Below, piece after piece: positions 49,656 through 57,149 of a DNA stretch of 64,000 nucleotides. Within the stretch, counting starts at the first letter, position 1; every line of letters begins with the position of its first letter. The stretch comes from JAVBJN01 sp031546985 (GTDB taxonomy: Bacteria; Bacteroidota; Bacteroidia; Chitinophagales; Chitinophagaceae), in assembly GCA_031546985.1 (NCBI GenBank), contig JAVBJN010000020.1:62001-126000 (forward strand). Reading direction: 5' to 3'. The translations under genes were made by a program, and so were the position numbers. The notes beneath the pieces were generated by a model. It was given only the letters and a program-made list of their open reading frames with translations, did not search any database and was not told the DNA's origin.

Positions 49656-50531
49656 TTAAGCCCTTTGCAGAAAAAAGCTCTGCAATACTTTTACATAATC
49701 TTCATCGGTACGTACGCCTATTAAACCAGCGCCGGCTTTGAGAAAAGCCTGTTTGGCCGTTTGCTGGTAAGCATCGAACCGCTGCGTGTATTGCTGCTGC
49801 AACTGCCGGCTACCGGTATCGATGGTCATGCGCTGCCCGGTTTCAGCATCTTCTACCTCCATCAGCCCCACATCGGCCAGCTCACGGTCGCGCTTATCGT
49901 ATACCTGCAAGCCCACTACATCGTGCCGTTTAGAAGCGATATTGAGCGCATCCTGAAACGGCGCCGAAATAAAATCGGACAGCAGGAACACAATGCTGCG
50001 CTTCTTCATCATATTATTAAGGTAGCGCAACGCTTCGGATACACGGGTCTCTTTACTCTCCGATGCCTCCAGCGTAATCATCTCGCGAATGATGCGCAGG
50101 ATATGCGATTTCCCCTTTTTGGGCGGAATGTATTTCTCTACCTTATCGCTGAAAAAAATTACCCCTACTTTATCGTTATTGGTAATGGCACTGAATGCGA
50201 TGGTGGCGGCTACTTCGGTAATGAGATCGCGCTTGGTTTGCTTTTGCGTACCAAACAAGGAGCTGGCGCTTACATCAATCAGCAGCATTACATTCAGCTC
50301 TCTTTCTTCTTCAAATACTTTGATAAACGGATGCGAAAAACGGGCGGTTACGTTCCAATCGATGTCGCGCACATCATCGCCAAAAGCGTATTCACGCACT
50401 TCGCTGAACGACATACCCCTGCCCTTAAACGCCGAATGGTACTCACCAGAAAAAATATGGTTGGTGAGCCCACGAGTTTTTATCTCGATGCGTCTTACTT
50501 TCTTTAATATTTCTGCCGTAGTCAGGTTCAT
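49656..50531 (-). CDS. DUF58 protein of the MoxR/Bat operon
   Basis: This 291-residue cytoplasmic protein contains the DUF58 signature (FSEVREYAFGDDVRDIDWNV, residues ~40-59) and a VWA-like fold with LLIDVSASSLFGT, VGVIFFSDKVEKYIPPKKG and IVFLLSDFISAPF. DUF58 proteins commonly pair with MoxR AAA ATPases, whose gene lies 48 bp upstream. They are thought to assist in folding or metal insertion of client proteins. BatD-like and BatA genes follow in the same direction. Confidence 0.93.
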   Translation of the reverse strand: MNLTTAEILKKVRRIEIKTRGLTNHIFSGEYHSAFKGRGMSFSEVREYAFGDDVRDIDWNVTARFSHPFIKVFEEERELNVMLLIDVSASSLFGTQKQTKRDLITEVAATIAFSAITNNDKVGVIFFSDKVEKYIPPKKGKSHILRIIREMITLEASESKETRVSEALRYLNNMMKKRSIVFLLSDFISAPFQDALNIASKRHDVVGLQVYDKRDRELADVGLMEVEDAETGQRMTIDTGSRQLQQQYTQRFDAYQQTAKQAFLKAGAGLIGVRTDEDYVKVLQSFFLQRA

Positions 50532-50579
50532 AACCAGGTAACTTATTTAGGTTGGTTAACACAACAATACCCAAGCCTG

Positions 50580-51581
50580 CTATGGTACTTCTACCGCGTT
50601 CAGAATTTCCTGCACAATGTTTTCGCTGGTAATGTTTTCTGCTTCCGCTTCGTAGGTAAGCCCTACGCGGTGGCGCATTACATCCAGGCAAATAGCTCTT
50701 ACATCTTCGGGAATCACATAACCGCGGCGTTTGATAAACGCATACGCCTTAGCTGCCAGCGCCAGGTTGATGCTCGCACGGGGCGATGCGCCATAAGCGA
50801 TAAGCGGCTTCAGTTTGCTGAGTTTATAGTTTTCGGGATTACGGGTGGCAAATACGATATCGAGGATGTATTTCTCAATTTTTTCGTCCATATACACCGA
50901 GCGCACCAGCTTGCGGGCTTCTACAATATCCTGTGTAGAGATCACCGGTTGTATGGGGTGCATGCCTTCGGGGTTCAGGTTGTAGCGGATAATCATGCGC
51001 TCTTCTTCCATGGTGGGGTAGCCAATGACCACCTTAAGCATAAAACGGTCTACCTGCGCCTCTGGCAGCATGTAGGTTCCTTCCTGCTCAATTGGGTTTT
51101 GGGTAGCCAGCACCAGGAAGGGTTCTTCCAGTTTAAAGGTATTGTCGCCAATGGTTACCTGGCGTTCCTGCATGGCTTCGAGCAAGGCGCTCTGCACTTT
51201 GGCAGGGGCACGGTTAATCTCATCCGCGAGAATAAAGTTGGCAAACACCGGTCCTTTACGTACCATAAACTGGTTTTGCTGCTGGTTGTAGATCATGGTA
51301 CCTACCACATCCGCCGGCAACAGATCGGGTGTAAACTGTATACGGCTGAACTTGGCCTGGATAGCCGATGCCAGCGATTTAATAGACAATGTTTTGGCAA
51401 GCCCCGGCACCCCTTCGAGCAGGATGTGCCCATTGGCCAGCATAGCCAGCATAAGGCGTTCTACCATATACTTCTGTCCAACTACCGCCTTACCCAATTC
51501 CATAGCAAGGAGGTCGATAAATGCGCTGGACTGATGAATCTTATCGTTTAATGCTTTAATGTCGAAAGCAACCTGATCCAT
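50580..51581 (-). CDS. MoxR-family AAA+ ATPase
   Basis: This 333-residue AAA+ chaperone-like ATPase leads the operon. Walker A is LLEGVPGLAKTLS, Walker B FILADEINRAPAKVQSALLE, with the MoxR-typical MQERQVTIGDNTF and the LATQNPIEQEGTY sensor 1 block; ASPRASINLALAAKAYA holds sensor 2. A minus-strand TATTTTTG at 51604-51611, 22 bases before the ATG, is a good promoter candidate. Partners are the DUF58, BatD-like and BatA proteins downstream. Confidence 0.96.
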   Translation of the reverse strand: MDQVAFDIKALNDKIHQSSAFIDLLAMELGKAVVGQKYMVERLMLAMLANGHILLEGVPGLAKTLSIKSLASAIQAKFSRIQFTPDLLPADVVGTMIYNQQQNQFMVRKGPVFANFILADEINRAPAKVQSALLEAMQERQVTIGDNTFKLEEPFLVLATQNPIEQEGTYMLPEAQVDRFMLKVVIGYPTMEEERMIIRYNLNPEGMHPIQPVISTQDIVEARKLVRSVYMDEKIEKYILDIVFATRNPENYKLSKLKPLIAYGASPRASINLALAAKAYAFIKRRGYVIPEDVRAICLDVMRHRVGLTYEAEAENITSENIVQEILNAVEVP

Positions 51582-51603
51582 TATTTCAATTTTTAAACCG
51601 TTT

Positions 51604-51611
51604 CAAAAATA
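51604..51611 (-). promoter_or_regulatory. Putative -7 element (TATTTTTG) of the moxR-bat operon
   Basis: TATTTTTG on the minus strand matches TAnnTTTG and ends 22 bases before the moxR ATG at 51581. Confidence 0.5.
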
Positions 51612-51713
51612 ACAGCGGCGATGCTAATATGCTGTTAAAATACTCTAAATCATTCTTAAAAACCAATGCAGCCAGGCATTTCATTAGCCGGCGCCCATGC
51701 CCCGCGAAAAAAC

Positions 51714-51721
51714 TACCTTTG
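51714..51721 (+). promoter_or_regulatory. Putative -7 element (TACCTTTG) for the small conserved gene
   Basis: TACCTTTG matches TAnnTTTG and ends 19 bases before the ATG at 51741. Confidence 0.5.
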
Positions 51722-51740
51722 CAACTTTCAAGCCACAATT

Positions 51741-52070
51741 ATGGAATCATTTGAACAACAATGGAAAAAAGTAGAAGATTTTCTCACGCAGCGCTTTGAG
51801 AAAACGCCTGATATGGAAGCGATCCTGTACCTCATTGGCATTAACGAGTTTGGCAATCCCGACCGCGAATTTACCAAAGAGCAGAAGCAGGACCTGATGC
51901 ACATTGCGGTATGCAGCCTGCTCTCGCAAGCGGGTTATTTTAAACTGGACAGTCACGACGAAGACGGATGGCCGCATTATATAGCCGTAAAACCAGTGCC
52001 TGCAGGCGGCCTCGGCGAGCAGGAGCAATTACTGAAAGAACAGATTATTGCGTATTTTAACCTCCCTTAA
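51741..52070 (+). CDS. Small conserved cytoplasmic protein of unknown function
   Basis: This 109-residue protein starts at ATG 51741 (MESFEQQWKKVEDFLTQRFE); an upstream in-frame ATG at 51666 would run through the promoter. It is acidic and mainly helical, with no signal peptide or membrane segment. Segments EAILYLIGINEFGNPDREFT and KQDLMHIAVCSLLSQAGYF, followed by a DEDGWPHY turn, look like a conserved family core that I have seen in Bacteroidota without function. The cyclophilin gene starts 7 bp after its stop, so the two form an operon. Confidence 0.82.
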   Translation: MESFEQQWKKVEDFLTQRFEKTPDMEAILYLIGINEFGNPDREFTKEQKQDLMHIAVCSLLSQAGYFKLDSHDEDGWPHYIAVKPVPAGGLGEQEQLLKEQIIAYFNLP

Positions 52071-52077
52071 ATCTTAC

Positions 52078-52743
52078 ATGAACATGAAAAAAATACTGAT
52101 CACCGCACTGGCGCTGGGTTTAAACATCATGGTTTTTGCCAAAGACCGTATTGTAACCATCTCTACACCTAAGGGCGATATTAAAGTAAAACTATATGAC
52201 GATGTGCCTAAGCACGCCGACAATTTCTATAAACTGGCCAAAGAAGGTTTTTACAATGGTACGCTTTTTCACCGCGTTATTCCGCAATTCATGATACAGG
52301 GCGGCGATCCTGAATCGAAGAAAGCGCAACCGGGACAAATGCTGGGCAATGGCGATATTGGATACCGCATTCCGGCCGAGTTTAACACCAAATATTTCCA
52401 CAAACGTGGCGCCCTGGCTGCTGCACGCGATAATAACCCTAAAAAGGAATCGAGCGGCTGCCAGTTCTACATTGTACAGGGTAAAAAATATACAGACGAA
52501 GATCTGAACAATATTGAAAAACGCAAAGGCGTTAAATTATCGCCAGAGCAGCGCAATGCTTACACCACTGTAGGCGGCACCCCGCACCTGGATGGCGAGT
52601 ATACTGTATATGGCGAAGTGATTGAAGGCATGGAAGTGGTAGATGCTATTGCTGCTGTACCCCGCGACAGGGCCGACCGTCCGGAGCAGGATATTGCCAT
52701 GACGATGAAAGTGAAGAAGAAAAAGAAATTCCTGCTGTTTTAA
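52078..52743 (+). CDS. Exported cyclophilin-type peptidyl-prolyl isomerase
   Basis: This 221-residue protein starts at ATG 52078 or 52084, both giving signal peptide MKKILITALALGLNIMVFA. The cyclophilin core has KLAKEGFYNGTLFHRVIPQF followed by MIQGGDPESK, ALAAARDNNPKKESSGCQFY (with the usual AM replaced by AA), and GGTPHLDGEYTVYGEVIEGM. Residues of the active site (HRV, Phe, Gln, GGD) are kept. There is a 30-residue insert before the GGTP segment (DLNNIEKRKGVKL). It is probably a periplasmic folding catalyst. The tail is lysine-rich (KVKKKKKFLLF). Confidence 0.94.
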   Translation: MNMKKILITALALGLNIMVFAKDRIVTISTPKGDIKVKLYDDVPKHADNFYKLAKEGFYNGTLFHRVIPQFMIQGGDPESKKAQPGQMLGNGDIGYRIPAEFNTKYFHKRGALAAARDNNPKKESSGCQFYIVQGKKYTDEDLNNIEKRKGVKLSPEQRNAYTTVGGTPHLDGEYTVYGEVIEGMEVVDAIAAVPRDRADRPEQDIAMTMKVKKKKKFLLF

Positions 52744-52766
52744 AAACAACGGGATTGCTACCAATA

Positions 52767-52799
52767 CAAAGGGCGGAAGATTATCTCTTCCGCCCTTTG
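52767..52799 (+). terminator. Terminator between cyclophilin and TlpA genes
   Basis: CAAAGGGCGGAAGA (52767-52780) and TCTTCCGCCCTTTG (52786-52799) form a perfect 14-bp stem with a 5-nt loop. The T tail is weak; the stem may serve both convergent genes. Confidence 0.82.
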
Positions 52800-52827
52800 C
52801 TTATATATGCTCAGATGATTCTGTAAC

Positions 52828-53955
52828 TTATTTAACCACCTCGGCCAGTTTGGCTTCCAGCTCGGCGCCACGCAGGTTAAAGGCGATAACCTTACCATTG
52901 GGGTCGATCAGGAAATTGGCAGGAATGCTGTTTACGCCATAGATACGGGCCACTTTGGTTTGCCAGCCCTGCAGCTCACTTACATGGCTCCAGGCCAGTG
53001 CATCTGCATTAATAGCATCAATCCATTTCTTTTTATCGGTATCGAGCGATACGCCCAGTACGGTAAAGTTCTTGTCTTTAAATTTAGAAAAAGCGCCTAC
53101 TACATTAGGGTTTTCGCGGCGGCAAGGTGCGCACCAGCTGGCCCAAAAGTCTACCAGCACATATTTGCCTTTAAAGCTGCTCAGCGAGAGTTGCTTGCCC
53201 TCTGGTGTAGATAAAGTAAAGTCTGGGGCCGGGCCACCAATAGACACACTGTTTTCGGGCACATCACTGGCGGTGGTGAGTTTGTTGTAACGCTCTACAA
53301 AAGCTGTAGCCAGTTTGGAGCTGTTAAAACGTTTATCGAGCGCACGGGTAAATTTTTCCAGGTAAGCGCCTTCTACCTCAGGGTTAAGCATGCCTACTGC
53401 AAACAAAGCACAGGGCAGGCTCTGGGTAGTATCGGCATAGCCTTCTACATAATGCACAAAGTGCTGGTTCATGTCGGCCATTTCCTGTTTGGCCTGCGCC
53501 TGCAAACTGTCCTTGCCGGGTTTAACCTGCAGGGAGTCGAGAATCACATACATGGTTTGCACATCGCGCAGGTGCTCCCGCATTACGGTTAAAAAACCTT
53601 TCATGCTTTCGGAGCCGGGCGATCCGGTAATATTGTAGTTTTCGAGCGAAGCCCAGTCTCCGGTAATCTTAGCATGGTCGTTGCTCAACGCCAGCATGAT
53701 GTAACGGTCCTGTTCAAAGCGAATACGGTACAACCCGGCTTCGGGCGCCACACCTTCCAGTGAAAAAGCGCCTGAGGCATCGGAATGCACAGTGTCAATT
53801 ATTTTAATCTCATTGGTATTGATCTCTTCGAGATATACTTTCTGAGCGGGCAGGTTGGCAATTTTTGCATCAACCGAAAAAGAATTCTTGTCTTTCGACG
53901 TACACGCAGCCAATACTGCCATTCCCAAAGCCAAACAATAGCCTATCTTTTTCAT
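52828..53955 (-). CDS. DUF4369-TlpA thiol-disulfide lipoprotein
   Basis: This 375-residue protein starts at ATG 53955, which opens lipoprotein signal MKKIGYCLALGMAVLAACTS. Residues ~30-125 are a DUF4369 domain (KIANLPAQKVYLEEINTNEI, SLEGVAPEAGLYRIRF). A helical middle follows. Residues ~235-375 are a TlpA/AhpC-type thioredoxin domain: GGPAPDFTLSTPEGKQLSLS, VDFWASWCAPCRRENPNVV with CxxC, and GVNSIPANFLIDPNGKVIA with the cis-Pro. This architecture is common in Bacteroidota and is thought to handle periplasmic disulfides or c-type cytochrome maturation. Confidence 0.94.
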   Translation of the reverse strand: MKKIGYCLALGMAVLAACTSKDKNSFSVDAKIANLPAQKVYLEEINTNEIKIIDTVHSDASGAFSLEGVAPEAGLYRIRFEQDRYIMLALSNDHAKITGDWASLENYNITGSPGSESMKGFLTVMREHLRDVQTMYVILDSLQVKPGKDSLQAQAKQEMADMNQHFVHYVEGYADTTQSLPCALFAVGMLNPEVEGAYLEKFTRALDKRFNSSKLATAFVERYNKLTTASDVPENSVSIGGPAPDFTLSTPEGKQLSLSSFKGKYVLVDFWASWCAPCRRENPNVVGAFSKFKDKNFTVLGVSLDTDKKKWIDAINADALAWSHVSELQGWQTKVARIYGVNSIPANFLIDPNGKVIAFNLRGAELEAKLAEVVK

Positions 53956-54148
53956 ACAGCAAAGGAATAAAATTTTACCGAGCCGCAATGTTAATGCTTT
54001 TGTAAGTGCTGTTAAAATATTCCTAATTTTTATGCGTGGTGCGAACTTTCCAAACTAATCCTTTTGCTTTGTAGTTTTTTGAGCCAGATCGGCCACCAGC
54101 AAGCCTCTCACAAATTGATTGTATATTAGCTCCCGAAGATTAGACCGT

Positions 54149-54811
54149 ATGCAATTATTAAGCCAGACCGAAGAAAATTACCTGAAAGCCATCTATGCGT
54201 TAACGCGGGAGGGCGAGGAAACAGAAACCTCTACCAACGCTATCGCGGAAAAGGTGAGCACCAAACCTTCTACGGTTACGGACATGTTGCGTAAGCTGAA
54301 GGAAAAATCGCTGATCGAATACGAAAAGTATAAGAAAGTAGGCCTTACCCGCGATGGCGAAAAGGCTGCGCTGCAGATTGTGCGCAAGCACCGGCTGTGG
54401 GAAGTATTTCTGTATGAGAAACTGGCTTTCAGCTGGGATGAAGTGCATGAAGTAGCCGAGCAGCTGGAGCATATTCAATCGCCCAAACTGATAGACCGGC
54501 TGGACCAATACCTGGGCAGCCCGGAGTTTGACCCGCATGGCGACCCTATACCTACCGCCAATGGCGAGCTTCGTAAAATATATACCGTAACCCTGGCAGA
54601 AACCCCTGTGGGCAATAGCTGTAAGGTAATGGCAGTAAAAGACGGCTCTACCGATTTTCTGAAATACCTGGCCCAACTGAAACTGGAGCTGGGCACAGAA
54701 CTGAAGGTGATAGACCATGTGCCTTTCGACGGATCTATGATTATCCAGATCGGCAAGAGCAAAAAGATCATGGTATCGCAAAAGATCGCAGAGAATATTA
54801 TGGTGAAATAG
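54149..54811 (+). CDS. DtxR/MntR-family metal-dependent regulator
   Basis: This 220-residue repressor starts at ATG 54149 (MQLLSQTEENYLKAIYALTR). The winged helix has NAIAEKVSTKPSTVTDMLRK with EKSLIEYEKYKKVGLTRDGE. The dimerisation/metal domain has VRKHRLWEVFLYEKLAFSWD and EHIQSPKLIDRLDQYLG with conserved His/Glu metal ligands, and a FeoA-like SH3 domain closes the protein (LKVIDHVPFDGSMIIQIGKS). Whether it senses Mn or Fe cannot be read here. No metal transporter gene is adjacent. Confidence 0.92.
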   Translation: MQLLSQTEENYLKAIYALTREGEETETSTNAIAEKVSTKPSTVTDMLRKLKEKSLIEYEKYKKVGLTRDGEKAALQIVRKHRLWEVFLYEKLAFSWDEVHEVAEQLEHIQSPKLIDRLDQYLGSPEFDPHGDPIPTANGELRKIYTVTLAETPVGNSCKVMAVKDGSTDFLKYLAQLKLELGTELKVIDHVPFDGSMIIQIGKSKKIMVSQKIAENIMVK

Positions 54812-54825
54812 GCTCAATGGGTTTG

Positions 54826-54911
54826 TCATGCTGCGGCAGGATCTCTCATAACCGGCATCATTCGTAATGAGATCCTGCATTGCGCTCATGCTTCGCTTTA
54901 CGCAGGATGAC
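54826..54911. repeat. Inverted, diverged copy of the GTCATCCTGC...GCAGGATCTC repeat
   Basis: GTCATGCTGCGGCAGGATCT (54826-54845) is a shortened copy. GAGATCCTGC (54869-54878) leading to GCAGGATGAC (54902-54911) is a 43-bp copy in the opposite orientation. Confidence 0.7.
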
Positions 54912-54954
54912 AAATGCCTTGTAATATCGATCAACGCTTATTTTAAAAGAAATT

Positions 54955-54994
54955 GTCATCCTGCCGAGTGAGGTACGAGCGAGAGCAGGATCTC
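54955..54994. repeat. GTCATCCTGC...GCAGGATCTC repeat, 40 bp
   Basis: The element starts GTCATCCTGCCGAGTGAGGT and ends GAGAGCAGGATCTC. It has the same length as the copy at 28111-28150 with about five mismatches. Confidence 0.75.
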
Positions 54995-55081
54995 CTGGTA
55001 AGATATACTGCTCCTCCTCCCTTCGAGACCGCATGACAGCCCGGAAACAACAACCTTGAAACAAACCACCTTACAACAAGA

Positions 55082-55101
55082 AAGGAGCCTTGCGGCTCCT
55101 T
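55082..55101. terminator. Hairpin between convergent mntR-like and SCO genes
   Basis: AAGGAGCC (55082-55089) and GGCTCCTT (55094-55101) form a perfect 8-bp stem with a 4-nt loop followed by a T-rich stretch on the plus strand. Confidence 0.78.
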
Positions 55102-55108
55102 CTTTTAT

Positions 55109-55744
55109 TTAATCTTCTTTCATCAATTCTTTAATGTCGGCAATCATCTGCTGCACTTCCTGCGGGCTGGTACCATCGTATGCACCACGTATCTGTTTTT
55201 GTTTATCGACCAGTACAAAGCGTTCGGTGTGGATAAAATCGTCTTCGATGGGAATGGGCTGAGTGCTGGGCGCTTCTTCTACCGTAACGAGGTATGAGTA
55301 GCGGGCCATATCGTACAATTCTTTTTTATCGCCTGTGAGGAAAGCCCAGCGGTGCGGATCGGCTTCAAACTTACCGGCATATTGCGCCAGCACGTTTACA
55401 GAATCATGCTCCGGATCTACGGTGTGCGACAGAATCATAAAATCCTTATTGCCACGAAACTCCTGGAACACCTTAGCCATATTATCGTTCATCTTGGGGC
55501 AGATACTTTTACATGTGGTAAAGAAATATTCTGCAACATATATTTTACCGTCGAGGTCTTTATTGGTTACAGTTTTACCTTCCTGGTTGGTAAAGGCAAA
55601 AGCTCCTACTTTATGACCGGGCACGCCAAGTATGGGCAAATGCTTGGGCTGGCCTTTGGTGGTTTTATAGAAATAATACATAAACCCTGCGCTAAGCAGG
55701 AAAAAGAAGGTGAGCAGAAACGCGATGGTTTTCTTGTTCGTCAT
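55109..55744 (-). CDS. SCO1/SenC-family copper chaperone-like protein
   Basis: This 211-residue membrane-anchored protein starts at ATG 55744. One N-terminal TM helix (TIAFLLTFFFLLSAGFMYYF) leads to a periplasmic thioredoxin fold with the copper motif TTCKSICPKMNDNM (CxxxC) and the distal His in LSHTVDPEHD. GHKVGAFAFTNQEGKTVTNK opens the fold. It normally delivers copper to the CuA site of cytochrome oxidase or handles cysteine redox. The oxidase genes are not in the window. The next gene upstream, encoding a beta-barrel protein, is 73 bp away on the same strand. Confidence 0.94.
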   Translation of the reverse strand: MTNKKTIAFLLTFFFLLSAGFMYYFYKTTKGQPKHLPILGVPGHKVGAFAFTNQEGKTVTNKDLDGKIYVAEYFFTTCKSICPKMNDNMAKVFQEFRGNKDFMILSHTVDPEHDSVNVLAQYAGKFEADPHRWAFLTGDKKELYDMARYSYLVTVEEAPSTQPIPIEDDFIHTERFVLVDKQKQIRGAYDGTSPQEVQQMIADIKELMKED

Positions 55745-55817
55745 TTGCTGGTGTTTAAAAAAGAGACGTGCCGCAAAGGTACGGCACGTTTCTTTTGACT
55801 GGCATGACAATTATCAA

Positions 55818-56489
55818 TTACTGGAAAGACACGCCCAGCTTCATACCCATCTGAAAAGTAGGTGCAAAATAATTTTGCGAATAGTTATATACTAAACCAT
55901 TATCATACTGGGTGCCCGAATAGTTTTTGTTGCGGATACCAAACCCCAAATAAGGATCGAGTACAAACTTACCGGCTATAGCCTGGAAGCCAAACAAGAT
56001 CTGGCCGCCATATACCGTTTTGCGTGCGTCATTAAAATAAGTAACATTATTGGGCGGCACATCCGGGTAATACACCCGTTTGAGCATAAACAATGGCTCC
56101 ATGTAAAAGCCCTGTGCTGCACCCTTATTGTTCAGGTTCTTGATGTAGTATTTAACACCTGCGCGGAAAGTCCATCCGGTGGCGGTTTCGTAACGGTGGT
56201 CGTTAATATAAGGCCCGGTATAGTTGGTAAAATTAAAATCGCTATTGTTGTTCACCTCTTCCCAGTAATCGGTAAAGATGAAACCGCCAGCCACCTCAAT
56301 ACTCAGGTTGCGCATAATGCTTTGCTCCACACTCATATTAAACTCACCGGAAGGCAGCAACAACGGGTTGAATTTGAGCATGGTACGTACAGGAGCGTCG
56401 GCTGTTTTGGGAGGATCGGCCAGTGCAGGCACGCTTGTAGCTGCCAGTAACGCTATTGCGAGGGATACTTGTTTCATAGTCGTATTCAT
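55818..56489 (-). CDS. Outer-membrane beta-barrel protein (DUF3575-like)
   Basis: This 223-residue protein has signal peptide MNTTMKQVSLAIALLAATSV (cleavage near ALA); start may also be ATG 56477. RTMLKFNPLLLPSGEFNMSV and SIEVAGGFIFTDYW resemble the first strands of DUF3575 proteins. Alternating amphipathic strands continue to the C-terminus (FAPTFQMGMKLGVSFQ, aromatic ending suits BAM-assembled barrels). Role unknown. It lies between SCO and purN genes. Confidence 0.78.
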   Translation of the reverse strand: MNTTMKQVSLAIALLAATSVPALADPPKTADAPVRTMLKFNPLLLPSGEFNMSVEQSIMRNLSIEVAGGFIFTDYWEEVNNNSDFNFTNYTGPYINDHRYETATGWTFRAGVKYYIKNLNNKGAAQGFYMEPLFMLKRVYYPDVPPNNVTYFNDARKTVYGGQILFGFQAIAGKFVLDPYLGFGIRNKNYSGTQYDNGLVYNYSQNYFAPTFQMGMKLGVSFQ

Positions 56490-56517
56490 ATTTACCGGAA
56501 TATTTGCAATAATTGTG

Positions 56518-57090
56518 CTAGATCCCTGTTACCAGCAATCTTTCAATCACACGGGGGTACCAGAAATGCTCAATGGCATGCACTTTATCGGCTACCATTT
56601 GCGCGTTATCATCGGGCGATACTTCGCAGCGCTGCTGCTCTATCACCTCTCCCTCGTCATAATGCTCGTTTACATAATGGATGGTAATGCCGGTTTCGGT
56701 TTCTTCGTTCATGATCACCGCTTCGTGCACATGCATGCCGTACATGCCTTTGCCACCGAATTTTGGTAACAGTGCGGGGTGAATATTTACGATTTTTCCC
56801 GGGTAGTTTTCTACCAGGTATTTGGGCACCATCCACATAAAACCGGCCAGTACAATGAGTGACGGATTGTATTCGCGGATAATATCGAGGTACTCATGCG
56901 TTTCATAAAATTTTTTCCGGTTTATAACCAGGTAGGGAATATTGTTGGCCTCGGCCAGTTGCAATACACCTGCGTCGCGGTTGTTACTCACAATAAGCGA
57001 TATGGCTATATCGGGATTACCGTTAAAATAATCCAGTATAGCCGAGGCATTGGAGCCCTTACCTGAAGCGAATAAAACAATATTGTGCAT
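56518..57090 (-). CDS. purN: Phosphoribosylglycinamide formyltransferase
   Basis: This 190-residue enzyme transfers formyl from 10-formyl-THF to GAR in purine synthesis. The N-terminus MHNIVLFASGKGSNASAILD is the phosphate-binding loop. VLAGFMWMVPKYLVENYPGK leads to NIHPALLPKFGGKGMYGMHV, with catalytic Asn and His. HYVNEHYDEGEVIEQQRCEV holds the catalytic Asp (YDEG). Length is normal. It is on the same strand as uvrC, 59 bp away. Confidence 0.96.
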   Translation of the reverse strand: MHNIVLFASGKGSNASAILDYFNGNPDIAISLIVSNNRDAGVLQLAEANNIPYLVINRKKFYETHEYLDIIREYNPSLIVLAGFMWMVPKYLVENYPGKIVNIHPALLPKFGGKGMYGMHVHEAVIMNEETETGITIHYVNEHYDEGEVIEQQRCEVSPDDNAQMVADKVHAIEHFWYPRVIERLLVTGI

Positions 57091-57149
57091 GAGAAAATAG
57101 GTTAAAAGTAAAATCGCTGTAAAAATGCCAAGATTTATTCATTTTTCAG

